A DNA stretch of 64,000 nt, taken from NCBI RefSeq assembly GCF_027533625.1, contig NZ_JAQAGZ010000012.1, positions 124,001 to 188,000 of the forward strand. The letters run 5' to 3'. Shown in pieces: positions 22,737-30,818 of the stretch. The notes below the pieces were generated by a model that worked only from the letters and a program-made list of their open reading frames with translations, was not told the origin of the DNA and made no database searches. The translations under genes and the position numbers were made by a program. Origin of the DNA: Paenibacillus gyeongsangnamensis (GTDB lineage Bacteria > Bacillota > Bacilli > Paenibacillales > NBRC-103111). Position 1 is the first letter of the stretch; every line of letters begins with the position of its first letter.

Positions 22737-25085
22737 ATGCCGGACAAGCAGATTAACCTATTGATCGTGGATGACCGACCGGATAATTTGCTGACGCTGA
22801 CTATGACGCTCGAGTCCACCGACTATCGGATCGTTACCGCGGCTTCGGGAGAAGAAGCGCTGCGCCGAATGGTTACTGAAGATTATGCCTTGATCTTGCT
22901 CGATGCCCAGCTGCCGGGAAGGGGAGGCTTCGGGACGGCAGAGCTGTTCCAACTCCGGGAGTGCTCAAGACGCATCCCGATTATTTTTATAACCGCTAAT
23001 GGTGAAGCTGCGGAGCAACTCATGAGCGGTTGTGAAGAAAGGGAGGTAGATTACATCATATGGCCCTTTCAGCCGGAAGCGCTGCGGCGGAAGGTCCGGC
23101 AATTCGTCCGGATGGATCTGGACCGGAGGCGAATGAAGGAGCGGGAAGACCTGCTTCTCAAGCGGGCTGCCGAGCTGGAAGAGGCTAACCTGCGTCTGGA
23201 GGAAACGGTCCGCAAGCAGTCGCATTCGGAATCGGTGGGGCGGGTCATCGGCGAGACGTCTGCGGACGTCTTCCTGCTTATTCGCTCCAGCGGGCATATC
23301 GTATCGGTGAATCCCGCGGTACGGGCAATGTTCGGATATGAACCGGATGCATTGACCGGAACCTTGGCTTCGCGCCTGCTTCCCAGTACGGAAGACTGGT
23401 TTCCACTGTCTCCTTCCCGGTTCGGCCGAAGGCATAAAGGCGGAGTTGTTGTGGAGGAAACCGCCGTTCGGCAGGATCACACGATCTTTCCGGCGGAGCT
23501 GCAGGTCGGCAGGGTACAAGCGGAGGAGCAGGGGTTATACCTGATTTCCATCCGCGACATCACCGAGCACAAGCTGCAGTATATGCGGCTGGAGCGGTCG
23601 CTGGACCGGCAGATGAAGGATCTGCGCCGTGCAGGCGAGCTGCTGGAGCGGGAAATGCGGGAACGTACGCGCATCGCAGAGGAGCTGCGGCTGTCCTACG
23701 GCCAGATCGGCGATATTCTGGAGTGCGTCACGGACGCTTTTTTCGTGCTGGATAACGATTGGCGTATTCGATTCCTCAACCGTACGGCTGAGTTTCGGCT
23801 CGGCGTTACCCAGGAGCAGGCGCTCGGAAGGCTGCTGTGGGATCTCACCATCTTCGGAACGAGGGAGTATGAGTTCCTGATTCGGACAATGGAGCTGAAG
23901 GCGCCGATGCAGGATGAGTTTTACTCGGAGCGTGGTGACGGCTGGGTGAACGTGAGCGCGTTCCCTTCGGAATCGGGACTCTGTCTCTACGTGCAGGATA
24001 CGACGGAACGCCATTGGATGAAGCAAAGCGCCATTAATTCGCAGGAACGGTTTTACAAAATCTTCAAGGCCAGTCCCAGTCTTATGGCCATTCATTCGCT
24101 GGTGCACCGGGCTTGCCTGGACATCAACGAGAGCTGGCAGCAGCATACCGGCTACACCTATGAAGAGATGGTGATGGGCGGCGTCGACCTGCTGATGGTC
24201 CATGATGCCGCTGGGGAGTACTCGCGCCCGGTACAACTTGGAACAGGGGAAGCGCTGCAGAACGTGAAGGTCCGTTACGTTACGAAGTCCGGTGAGAACC
24301 GCACGGGGCTGTTGTCTGCGGAAATCATCGATACGCCGGAGGACGCTTGCGTTCTGACGGTCATCACCGACATCACGGAACGGGTCGAAACGGAGCGGGA
24401 GCTGGCGCGTCTGGACCGGCTTCATGTGATCGGCGAAATGGCGGCCGGAATCGCCCATGAAATCCGCAATCCGATGACGACGGTCCGGGGATTTCTGCAG
24501 CTTATGGGCTCCAGGCAGGCCGTGCCGCCGAAGGATATGCTGGATGTCATGGTGGAGGAGCTGAACCGTGCCAATAGCATCATCAGCGAGTTTCTGGCGC
24601 TTGCGAGAAGCAAATCCACCGATCGGAAGAGACAGCCGCTTAACCGCGTCATTGCGGCGATCGCGCCGCTGATTCAGGCGGAGGCGACGCTGGCGGGGAA
24701 GTCGGTGCTGCTGGAGCTGAGGCCTTGTCCGGAGCTCGAGCTGGACGAGAAGGAAATTCGCCAGCTGATCCTCAATCTCGCCTTGAACGGACTGGAAGCG
24801 ATGGAGGCCGGGGGGCAGCTGAGCATCTCGACATGCTGCGAAGGCGATTGCGTGATGCTGGAGGTCGGCGACCAAGGCTCCGGCATGAATCCGGAGGTGC
24901 TCGGCAAGCTGGGGACGCCTTTCTTTACGACGAAAGAACAGGGCACCGGCCTGGGGCTGGCAGTCTGCTTCAGCATTGCAGCGCGGCATCAGGCGAAGCT
25001 GACCTGCCGGACCGGCAGGGAGGGGACCGTGTTCACTCTGCGCCTGCCGATGAATGGCGCCCCTTCGCCGGATATCCATGCATAG
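22737..25085 (+). CDS. Sensor histidine kinase with N-terminal receiver and three PAS domains
   Basis: A 782-residue soluble kinase. Order: receiver-like domain (about 5-125; VDDRPDN acidic pair, phosphoacceptor Asp in ILLDAQLPGRGG), coiled coil, PAS domains near 165-285, 320-430 and 440-555, HisKA with GIAHEIRNPMTTV (His near 571), and a C-terminal HATPase (NLALNGLEAM N box, GDQGSGMN G1, GTGLGLAV G2). The kinase core resembles sporulation kinases (KinA/KinE-type) that feed the Spo0A phosphorelay. The receiver's invariant Lys is replaced: VDYIIWPFQPE has Trp where KPF is expected (residue about 109), so it may not switch normally. ATG 22737 lies 9 bases behind GGAG; no membrane segments and no adjacent response regulator, so it is an orphan kinase. 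Confidence 0.93.
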   Translation: MPDKQINLLIVDDRPDNLLTLTMTLESTDYRIVTAASGEEALRRMVTEDYALILLDAQLPGRGGFGTAELFQLRECSRRIPIIFITANGEAAEQLMSGCEEREVDYIIWPFQPEALRRKVRQFVRMDLDRRRMKEREDLLLKRAAELEEANLRLEETVRKQSHSESVGRVIGETSADVFLLIRSSGHIVSVNPAVRAMFGYEPDALTGTLASRLLPSTEDWFPLSPSRFGRRHKGGVVVEETAVRQDHTIFPAELQVGRVQAEEQGLYLISIRDITEHKLQYMRLERSLDRQMKDLRRAGELLEREMRERTRIAEELRLSYGQIGDILECVTDAFFVLDNDWRIRFLNRTAEFRLGVTQEQALGRLLWDLTIFGTREYEFLIRTMELKAPMQDEFYSERGDGWVNVSAFPSESGLCLYVQDTTERHWMKQSAINSQERFYKIFKASPSLMAIHSLVHRACLDINESWQQHTGYTYEEMVMGGVDLLMVHDAAGEYSRPVQLGTGEALQNVKVRYVTKSGENRTGLLSAEIIDTPEDACVLTVITDITERVETERELARLDRLHVIGEMAAGIAHEIRNPMTTVRGFLQLMGSRQAVPPKDMLDVMVEELNRANSIISEFLALARSKSTDRKRQPLNRVIAAIAPLIQAEATLAGKSVLLELRPCPELELDEKEIRQLILNLALNGLEAMEAGGQLSISTCCEGDCVMLEVGDQGSGMNPEVLGKLGTPFFTTKEQGTGLGLAVCFSIAARHQAKLTCRTGREGTVFTLRLPMNGAPSPDIHA

Positions 25086-25220
25086 GATGCGCGCCTTTTT
25101 CCAATAGTAACTACGAATATGGGAAAAAGGATGTGTTTTGTGGACACGGTTCAGCTGGAGGATCACTAAAGCCTGCGGATTGCCTGCAACCGGTCATGTA
25201 GCGATCCAAGGTTCATTACA

Positions 25221-25238
25221 AACGAACCGCGGTTCGTT
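25221..25238. promoter_or_regulatory. Perfect 18-bp palindrome upstream of dps
   Basis: AACGAACCGCGGTTCGTT is its own reverse complement and lies 94 bases before the dps start. It looks like an operator for a dimeric (TetR-type) regulator. It is not the PerR consensus. Slightly upstream, CCTTTTTCC and GGGAAAAAGG (25099-25131) form another inverted repeat with an 18-base loop. Confidence 0.55.
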
Positions 25239-25332
25239 AACGAAAAGCAGCTTCTGCGAATTGTCACCTTTCGGAACACTAACGATGGGTTTCCATCAAG
25301 ATCAACCATTCTCTAAAAGGAGCCACAACGTC

Positions 25333-25773
25333 ATGTCCAAGAGCTTAACGCAAGTTCTGAATACGCAGATTGCGAACTGGAGCCTGCTATTCATCAAGCT
25401 CCACAATTATCACTGGTACGTCAAAGGCCCTCAGTTCTTCACGCTGCATCTCAAATTCGAGGAGCTGTATACCGAAGCGGCGCTGCATGTCGATAATCTG
25501 GCGGAGCGGCTGCTCGCGCTGAAGGGCGAGCCGGTCGCAACGATGCGGGGCATTCTGGAGCAGGCAACCGTTCAGGAAGCCTCGGGAACCGAGAATGCGG
25601 AACAAATGGTTCGCACCCTGGTTGCCGACTTCGGCACCGTGATCGGGGAGCTGAAGGAAGGCATGGCCATCGCCGGAGAAGCGAACGACGAGACGACCGG
25701 CGATATGCTGCTGGCCATTCACAGCTCGCTGGAGAAGCACGTCTGGATGCTGGAATCGTTCCTCGGCAAGTAA
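25333..25773 (+). CDS. dps: Dps-family ferritin-like DNA-protection protein
   Basis: A 146-residue four-helix bundle protein. [25 protein letters not shown] carries the Dps ferroxidase residues (His and, further on, Asp/Glu; given here as residues 23-47), and [16 protein letters not shown] supplies the partner-subunit ligands. Twelve subunits form a shell that oxidises Fe(II) with peroxide and stores iron, protecting DNA in stationary phase. ATG 25333 follows AAAAGGAG by 10 bases; the frame is open from 25138 without a signal. A perfect palindrome lies 94 bases upstream and a terminator follows, so it is monocistronic and probably stress-controlled. Confidence 0.94.
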   Translation: MSKSLTQVLNTQIANWSLLFIKLHNYHWYVKGPQFFTLHLKFEELYTEAALHVDNLAERLLALKGEPVATMRGILEQATVQEASGTENAEQMVRTLVADFGTVIGELKEGMAIAGEANDETTGDMLLAIHSSLEKHVWMLESFLGK

Positions 25774-25788
25774 AGACAGTTATCGGGG

Positions 25789-25818
25789 CACCGCTTCGTC
25801 ATGAGCGGTGTCTATTTT
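25789..25818 (+). terminator. Intrinsic terminator of dps
   Basis: CACCGCT (25789-25795), loop, AGCGGTG (25804-25810), then TCTATTTTT. The dispersed repeat begins immediately after it. Confidence 0.8.
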
Positions 25819-25820
25819 TA

Positions 25821-25926
25821 ATTGATAAAATTTATAAGTTTTCGTAACTTATAGCTTCGCATCAACCTTGGCAAACGCGCTGGTCCTTGTAAGACAAGGA
25901 CGGCGTAGCCGTTTATCCTTGCGGCA
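25821..25926. repeat. Structured ~105-bp dispersed repeat, copy 2
   Basis: Same element as at 20449 and 26524, same orientation. Contains the uninterrupted inner hairpin GTCCTTG-TAAGA-CAAGGAC and the outer TTGAT/ATCAA stem. Begins right behind the dps terminator. Confidence 0.92.
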
Positions 25927-26104
25927 CAGAGAACCGGGAATCCGGCTTCTTTGGATGAGCTCCGATAGGGGCTTTTATCGCAAAAAATACAAGCGGACAA
26001 GGAGAATGAGGGCCCTGCGGATTGCCGAAATTCCTACGTCCATAGGTCATGTCCGATGCCTTGTCTCTGCCAAAATCCGCCAAGTCCCCCGGCCATCAGC
26101 CCGG

Positions 26105-26132
26105 ACGGCCCGATTGCTATATTCATAGAATA
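26105..26132 (+). promoter_or_regulatory. Sigma-K-like promoter candidate before the XhlA-like gene
   Basis: AC (26105-26106), 17-base spacer, CATAGAATA (26124-26132), matching the sigma-K consensus CATAnnnTA. It lies 87 bases upstream of ATG 26219. The bases from 25927 to here contain no gene I recognise. Confidence 0.4.
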
Positions 26133-26218
26133 GAGCAAGCATAGCCAGAATGAGGCGGCGGGCTCGGGAAGAGAAAGTTCTTCACGGCCGCAGCCGTTCG
26201 GCAAGGAGGAGACCCGGA

Positions 26219-26494
26219 ATGGAGGCGGAGTACAGGGAAGGAGAGCGGCTGATCAAGGTGGAGACGCGGCTGGAGAACATTGAAGTCGCCTTAACCCGAT
26301 TGGAAGAAAAGCTGGACAAATGGCACGGCAACTATGTCACCCGCATCGAGGTGGCGGAGATGCTTCGGGCCCGCGACGAGAGGATTGCCTGGCTGGAGAA
26401 GGAACGGATGGCCAGCAAGCAGGCTTATCCGAGCTGGATCAATATCTTGATCGCCTTTGCCGCGCTGATCGTGACATGGTTTCATAATAAATAA
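26219..26494 (+). CDS. XhlA-like membrane-anchored coiled-coil protein
   Basis: A 91-residue protein: an amphipathic coiled coil (ERLIKVETRLENIEVALTRL and on to WLEKERM) followed by a C-terminal transmembrane helix (WINILIAFAALIVTWF) and a short HNK tail. This is the layout of haemolysin XhlA, a prophage protein that works with a holin to permeabilise the membrane; no holin or lysin is nearby, so here it is an orphan relative. ATG 26219 lies 8 bases behind AAGGAGG. It sits alone between two copies of the dispersed repeat, with a terminator directly after the stop codon. Confidence 0.72.
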   Translation: MEAEYREGERLIKVETRLENIEVALTRLEEKLDKWHGNYVTRIEVAEMLRARDERIAWLEKERMASKQAYPSWINILIAFAALIVTWFHNK

Positions 26495-26524
26495 AGCCGT
26501 GCCGGCCGGGTACGGCTTATTTTG
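26494..26524 (+). terminator. Intrinsic terminator of the XhlA-like gene
   Basis: AAGCCGT (26494-26500), 11-base loop, ACGGCTT (26512-26518), then ATTTTGG. The third dispersed repeat begins at its 3' end. Confidence 0.78.
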
Positions 26525-26626
26525 GTTGATAAGACATTATAAATTTTTGCAGCTTATAGCTTCGCATCAACCTTGATAAACGCGCTGACCCTTGTAAGAC
26601 AAGGACGGCGTAGCCGTTTATCCTGG
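26524..26626. repeat. Structured ~105-bp dispersed repeat, copy 3
   Basis: The copy with the best pairing: GGTTGAT (26524-26530) with ATCAACC (26566-26572); GATAAACG (26575-26582) with CGTTTATC (26615-26622), enclosing CCTTG-TAAGA-CAAGG. Same orientation as the other two copies. Confidence 0.92.
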
Positions 26627-26646
26627 AGCGTAGAGCGGCCGGGCGT

Positions 26647-26675
26647 TTAACTTACCGTACGATTTTCGGTATAAT
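26647..26675 (+). promoter_or_regulatory. Sigma-A-type promoter of the methyltransferase gene
   Basis: TTAACT (26647-26652), 17-base spacer, perfect TATAAT (26670-26675), 51 bases before ATG 26726. Confidence 0.65.
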
Positions 26676-26725
26676 GAAGGACAAAAAAACCGTACGACCT
26701 ACGGACAGAACGGAGTTCATCGACT

Positions 26726-27916
26726 ATGCAGGAAGTAGCGCAAATCATTCGGCGGTTGACCGGGGAGCAATCTCTGATTCAAGCGACCCTGAGCCAGGTG
26801 AGGAAGCCGGAGCCCGGCGGCTGCACTAAGATTACAATCAAGCCGGTGGAATTGAAGGGGCAGCGCTTGTATCAATTCAGCTCGTTCTGCGGGCCGAAGG
26901 TGTTTCATGAGAACTTTGCGGCGGAAGCGGCGGCGGACAAGCTGGAGGTGCTGCTGTCGGAGCAGTTCCGTCAGGCGCTGCTCCAAACCGCGGAAGCGGA
27001 CTATCAGGTGCTGATCAGCAAGAAGGGCAAGGCGGGAGTACTGAAGAAGCCGCCGACCAAGAAAGTCCCGGTCACGCTGGAGCATAACCGGCGCAAAAAC
27101 TACACCATCGAGGAAGGCCGTCCGGTGCCGTTTCTGGTGGAGCTCGGGATCATGAATGAGGAAGGGAAGGTGTTGGCGAAGAAATACGACAAGTTCCGTC
27201 AGATCAACCGGTTCGTGGAGCTGATCGCCGATGCGGCGCCCTACCTGGCGAGAGGACGGAAGCTGAACATCGTCGATTTCGGCTGCGGCAAGTCGTACCT
27301 GACGTTTGCGTTGTATCACTATTTGAAGGAAGTGCAGGGCTTCGACATCCGCGTGATCGGCCTCGATCTGAAAGAGGACGTCATCGCGCACTGTTCGGGC
27401 CTGGCCGAGAAATTCGGCTACGGCGACCTGCAGTTCCTTGTCGGCGATATCGCCCAATACGAGGGGCTGGACCGGGTTGACATGGTCGTCACGCTGCATG
27501 CTTGCGATACGGCGACGGATGCGGCGCTGGAAAAGGCGGTCCGCTGGGGGGCCGACGTGATCTTGTCCGTGCCGTGCTGCCAGCACGAGCTGTTCCGGCA
27601 GGTGGACAGTGAGGTGCTCGGGCCGCTGCTGCAGCACGGCATCCTGAAGGAGCGTTTCTCCGCGCTAGCCACCGATGCGATCCGCGCGAAGCTGCTGGAC
27701 ATCGTCGGCTATAAGACGCAGCTGCTGGAGTTCATCGACATGGAGCATACGCCGAAAAACATCCTGATCCGTGCGGTCAAGGGCAAGCCGCTGCCGGCCA
27801 AGGAGCGGGAGAGGCTTGTGCGCGGCTACGAGGCGTTCCGCGATTTTCTGGGAGCGAAGCCGTATTTGGAGCGGGCGCTGGCCCCCGAGCTGAAGCCGCT
27901 GTTTGCGGAGACCTGA
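26726..27916 (+). CDS. SAM-dependent methyltransferase (METTL25/RRNAD1-like)
   Basis: A 396-residue protein with an N-terminal alpha/beta region (KITIKPVELKGQRLYQFSSF) and a Rossmann methyltransferase domain from about residue 180: motif I IVDFGCGKSYLTFALY, motif II IRVIGLDLKEDV, then FLVGDIAQYEG and the diagnostic LHACDTATDAAL and SVPCCQHELF, as in the PF13679 group of RNA- or rRNA-associated methyltransferases. The NKNYTIEEGRPVPFLVELG segment (residues about 130-147) is also conserved in bacterial relatives. The target is unknown. ATG 26726 has GGAG 12 bases upstream and a good promoter. Cytoplasmic, monocistronic. Confidence 0.88.
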   Translation: MQEVAQIIRRLTGEQSLIQATLSQVRKPEPGGCTKITIKPVELKGQRLYQFSSFCGPKVFHENFAAEAAADKLEVLLSEQFRQALLQTAEADYQVLISKKGKAGVLKKPPTKKVPVTLEHNRRKNYTIEEGRPVPFLVELGIMNEEGKVLAKKYDKFRQINRFVELIADAAPYLARGRKLNIVDFGCGKSYLTFALYHYLKEVQGFDIRVIGLDLKEDVIAHCSGLAEKFGYGDLQFLVGDIAQYEGLDRVDMVVTLHACDTATDAALEKAVRWGADVILSVPCCQHELFRQVDSEVLGPLLQHGILKERFSALATDAIRAKLLDIVGYKTQLLEFIDMEHTPKNILIRAVKGKPLPAKERERLVRGYEAFRDFLGAKPYLERALAPELKPLFAET

Positions 27917-28015
27917 CTTAAGGCCCATTGAATGGAATCACGGGGCTTGGCCCCTTGGTTTCAGAACGGAAGGTTGACCGGCTATGCTACAATGGTCTCA
28001 ATGGTACCTTGGAGA

Positions 28016-28930
28016 ATGGAGCTGCAGCAAGTGGGATACGTATTATTGTTTTTAGCAACGCTATCTTGGAGCTTTGTGGGCGTTCTGGTCAAATCCGTCT
28101 CGTTCATGCTGGACAGCACGTCCATCACGTTCCTGCGGTTCGCGATCGGGGTATTATTCTTGGGAGGCTTCCTTTGGATCAAGGACCGCGCCCTGCGTCT
28201 GAGCTGGGATAACAGGTGGATCTGGATCGGGGCGGTTGGGAAATGCTGCAATTATTTCTTTGAGAATATGGCGCTGTCAAAAGGGTACTCCTACGGCAAC
28301 ATTCTGGTCGGTCCCGTGCAAACGGTCATTCTGCTGATGTTATCGGCGTTCTGGTTCAAGGAGCGGATCGGACCGAAGGGCTGGTTCGCTGCGGCGCTGT
28401 GCGTAGGCGGGGTGCTGCTCATCAGCTGGAACGGCCTGCCGCTTGCCGTCTTCCTGCAGGGGCATGCGGCGATTACCTTCTTATATGTCGTCTCCGCCAT
28501 CGGGGCGGCGTTCCACGTGCTCAGCCAGAAGATGCTGATCCGGTCCATGGATGCGGGCAATATGAATTTTTCCGTCTTCTTCTGGTGCAGCCTGCTGATG
28601 GCGCTGCCTCTTCCGGCGCAAGCCCATATGACGGGTCCGGTTCAGATTGTGCCGCTGCTTGCGGTGACCGGGCTCGGGCTCATTACCGGTCTCAGTTTCT
28701 ATTGGTTCAGCCAGGCGCTGACCCGCGTCTCCTTCCCGGTAGCGATCATCGTAAGCAACAGCGGTGTACTGTTTACGATCGTGTGGGCGTACCTGATTTA
28801 TCACGACCCCGTTACGCCGTATATTGTCGGCGGGGCGGCCGTGTTCGTATCCGGCCTTGTACTGCTCAATTTGCCTGTACGGAAGCCGGCCGCTAGGGTT
28901 CGGCAGGAAAGGGGAGCATCCGTATCTTAG
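28016..28930 (+). CDS. EamA/DMT-superfamily transporter
   Basis: About 304 residues with ten predicted transmembrane helices and the two EamA repeats: VGYVLLFLATLSWSFVGVLV at the start, TFLRFAIGVLFLGGFLW, and in the second half TFLYVVSAIGAAFHVLSQKM and SFYWFSQALTRVSFPVAII. Members move amino acids, nucleosides or other metabolites, often as efflux; substrate unknown. The start is uncertain: the frame is open from 27932, and ATG 27992, 28001 and 28016 are all possible with no well-spaced ribosome binding site; 28016 gives the family's usual N-terminus. It is 11 bases upstream of the DNA glycosylase gene, so they are probably cotranscribed. Confidence 0.86.
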   Translation: MELQQVGYVLLFLATLSWSFVGVLVKSVSFMLDSTSITFLRFAIGVLFLGGFLWIKDRALRLSWDNRWIWIGAVGKCCNYFFENMALSKGYSYGNILVGPVQTVILLMLSAFWFKERIGPKGWFAAALCVGGVLLISWNGLPLAVFLQGHAAITFLYVVSAIGAAFHVLSQKMLIRSMDAGNMNFSVFFWCSLLMALPLPAQAHMTGPVQIVPLLAVTGLGLITGLSFYWFSQALTRVSFPVAIIVSNSGVLFTIVWAYLIYHDPVTPYIVGGAAVFVSGLVLLNLPVRKPAARVRQERGASVS

Positions 28931-28941
28931 GAGGTGAGAGG

Positions 28942-29469
28942 ATGGAAGAGGAGCCATCGATCGTCACTGGCTTGCCGCCCGTCGTCTTTTCCGGGGCCCG
29001 CTTGCTGATTCTAGGCTCGATGCCTGGTGAAGCCTCGCTGCAGATGCGGCAGTATTACGGAAATCCGCGCAATCATTTCTGGCGTCTTATGTATGCTCTG
29101 CTGGACGGTGGAGGAGTACCGGATGCGGATTACGAAGCGCGTCTCTGGTTTCTTCGGTCGCGGGGGGTTGCTTTGTGGGACGTGCTGCAGACGTGCGAGC
29201 GGCAGGGAAGCCTGGATTCTGCGATCCGGCGGCCGAGGGCAAACGATTTTGCGGCCTTGTTCGGGGCGTATCCGGGTATCCGGCATGTCTTCTTCAACGG
29301 AAACGCGGCGGCGGATTTGTTCCGGCGTCATGCGGCGGCGGCCGCAGCAATGCATGCGGCAAGCTATGCGCAGCTTCCGTCCTCCAGCCCCGCCCGGGCG
29401 ATGGCCTTTGAGGCGAAGCTGGCGGCTTGGCAGCCGCTTCGGGAGGCGTGGAAGGAAGGCGGAGCGTAA
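28942..29469 (+). CDS. DNA-deoxyinosine glycosylase (uracil-DNA glycosylase superfamily)
   Basis: A 175-residue base-excision repair enzyme. LLILGSMPGEASLQMRQYYG and NPRNHFW near residues 25-50 are the signature of UDG family 6 (hypoxanthine-DNA glycosylase), with the second active-site segment at FFNGNAAADLF and SSSPARA near 150. It should remove hypoxanthine (deaminated adenine), and perhaps uracil, from DNA. ATG 28942 follows TAGGAGGTGAGAGG. It lies just behind the transporter gene. A 14-bp palindrome GCAGGACGTCCTGC lies at 29504-29517 in the gap to the convergent Nudix gene. Confidence 0.88.
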   Translation: MEEEPSIVTGLPPVVFSGARLLILGSMPGEASLQMRQYYGNPRNHFWRLMYALLDGGGVPDADYEARLWFLRSRGVALWDVLQTCERQGSLDSAIRRPRANDFAALFGAYPGIRHVFFNGNAAADLFRRHAAAAAAMHAASYAQLPSSSPARAMAFEAKLAAWQPLREAWKEGGA

Positions 29470-29576
29470 CTTCGGCGGGCCGTCTTAACCGGGAACAGAC
29501 ATTGCAGGACGTCCTGCCTGAAGCTGTCGCAAACGATATTGTGCTTGCCGGGGCACGGTCTTCCTGCAGCATTGAA

Positions 29577-30107
29577 CTACCGGAGAGCGGCTTCCCTCAG
29601 GGGTGCGAGAAGCTTCTCGTCATGCTCCGCCTCCGGATTGATTTCATTGGATACGAACTGTGTGATGCGATTCCCGGTAAAGGTGCAGAAATGGTCGTAG
29701 CACCGCGAATCGTTCAGCAGGAGGGGGAGGAACAGGGGGATATTCGCCGCCACCCCCTGATTGCTCGGATGCAGGATCCAGTCGATCGCCTTCCAGTCCA
29801 GCAAGCCTTCCTCGGTAGGTCTCGGCGTAGGATACGGGAACGAAGGCGCGACCTCGCCCAAGTAAGTGTACATTCCCCCGTAACGGCTCCCGTCCGTCAG
29901 CCACGTGACCAGCCCTTTGAAGCGGACCGAGGCGAGCTCAATGCCGGTCTCCTCGCGAATTTCCCTCAGAATCGACCGGTCCGGCGTTTCCCCCGGCTCC
30001 AGCTTCCCGCCCACGCCATTCCATATGCCCATCCAAGGCGCGCGTTCCCGGTTCAACAGCAGCAGCTCATCGCCTCGCTTAATGAAACAAATCGTATATT
30101 TCAGCAT
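29577..30107 (-). CDS. Nudix hydrolase
   Basis: A 176-residue Nudix protein. The complete Nudix box (GX5EX7REUXEEXGU) is present at about residues 36-58, running from GGKLEPGETPDRS into LREIREETGIEL, so it should hydrolyse a nucleoside diphosphate linked to another group. The N-terminus MLKYTICFIKRGDELLLLNR resembles 8-oxo-dGTP-type (MutT-like) members. A C-terminal extension of about 60 residues follows the fold. ATG 30107 lies behind GGAGGAAC; the longer frame from 30185 has no signal. Convergent with the glycosylase gene. Confidence 0.9.
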   Translation of the reverse strand: MLKYTICFIKRGDELLLLNRERAPWMGIWNGVGGKLEPGETPDRSILREIREETGIELASVRFKGLVTWLTDGSRYGGMYTYLGEVAPSFPYPTPRPTEEGLLDWKAIDWILHPSNQGVAANIPLFLPLLLNDSRCYDHFCTFTGNRITQFVSNEINPEAEHDEKLLAPLREAALR

Positions 30108-30274
30108 AGTTCCTCCTGCAGTCTCTGCCCGGGGCCGAATGACCGTTCTCTCTAAAAATTCGGTGAATACAAAGCCGCTGCGCAAGCGGATCCTTTTTCC
30201 GAACGCTTCGTCCCCGAATACTTGGGTTAGATCACCCTAAAGGCGAACGCATACAATTCCGCCGGCTCCGCTGC

Positions 30275-30805
30275 TTATTCACCCGACTTCCCGGAAGTTC
30301 TCCGGTCCGGCGCCGGCAAATGGCGGAATATGTCCGTATTTTGCCGGACGATGCGCCGTTTCTCCGAATAAGGCCCGGTCAGCTCAAGCACACGATGAAT
30401 ATCTTTACGATCATAATTGTAATTCCATCGGAACATCATCTTCAATAGACCGCCGAACGTCTGCGTATAATTACGGACCTCAAACCCGGCACAGGTAAGA
30501 AAAAAACGCTTGATGACCCGGAAATCCCTTACAAGCCGGTTCGGCTGCAGGACGAAAATGTAGTCCGCCCGGGCGAAGCTTTCCGTTCCCCATTTGTAGT
30601 GCACTCCCTCGATCACCCACGAAGGCTGGTCCATGGCCTTCAGCAGCATGGCGTCCCGTACCTCGGCCGGGAACTTCTTGCTTTCGTACTGCCGGTCCCA
30701 CACGAGGTTGTCCAGCTCATAGCAGGGGATGCCGTACCTGCCGGAGATCGCCCGAGCAATATAGGATTTGCCGCTGCCGCAGGAGCCGATAATCCGAATT
30801 TTGAT
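30275..30805 (-). CDS. P-loop kinase-like protein (FlaR / DNA topology modulation type), apparent ATC start
   Basis: A 176-residue P-loop protein: KIRIIGSCGSGKSYIARAIS (Walker A), YELDNLVWDRQ, WVIEGVHYKW and FVLQPNRLVRDFRVIKRFF are typical of the FlaR/adenylate-kinase-like family. Family members normally begin M-K-I-R-I-I-G-S. Here the residue before KIRIIGS is encoded by ATC (30805-30803), placed exactly 8 bases after AAGGAGG (30820-30814), which itself overlaps the stop of the upstream gene. The only upstream ATG codons in frame (30877, 30862) lie inside that gene without sites. So translation probably starts at ATC, or the base is miscalled. Last gene of a four-gene operon; likely a nucleotide or small-molecule kinase. 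Confidence 0.78.
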   Translation of the reverse strand: MKIRIIGSCGSGKSYIARAISGRYGIPCYELDNLVWDRQYESKKFPAEVRDAMLLKAMDQPSWVIEGVHYKWGTESFARADYIFVLQPNRLVRDFRVIKRFFLTCAGFEVRNYTQTFGGLLKMMFRWNYNYDRKDIHRVLELTGPYSEKRRIVRQNTDIFRHLPAPDRRTSGKSGE

Positions 30806-30818
30806 AAGCTCGTCCTCC

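Noticed and set aside
23535..25166. Minus-strand 543-codon frame opposite the PAS histidine kinase
   Set aside because: Shadow frame; the plus strand encodes recognisable PAS, HisKA and HATPase domains.
25818..26000. Small minus-strand ORFs inside the dispersed repeats encoding similar peptides
   Set aside because: The similar peptides (RINGYAVLVL..) come from the shared repeat DNA; none has a start signal and they run into unrelated flanks.
26219..26494. Prophage remnant
   Set aside because: The XhlA-like gene is the only phage-type gene here; no holin, lysin, integrase, structural gene or attachment site accompanies it.
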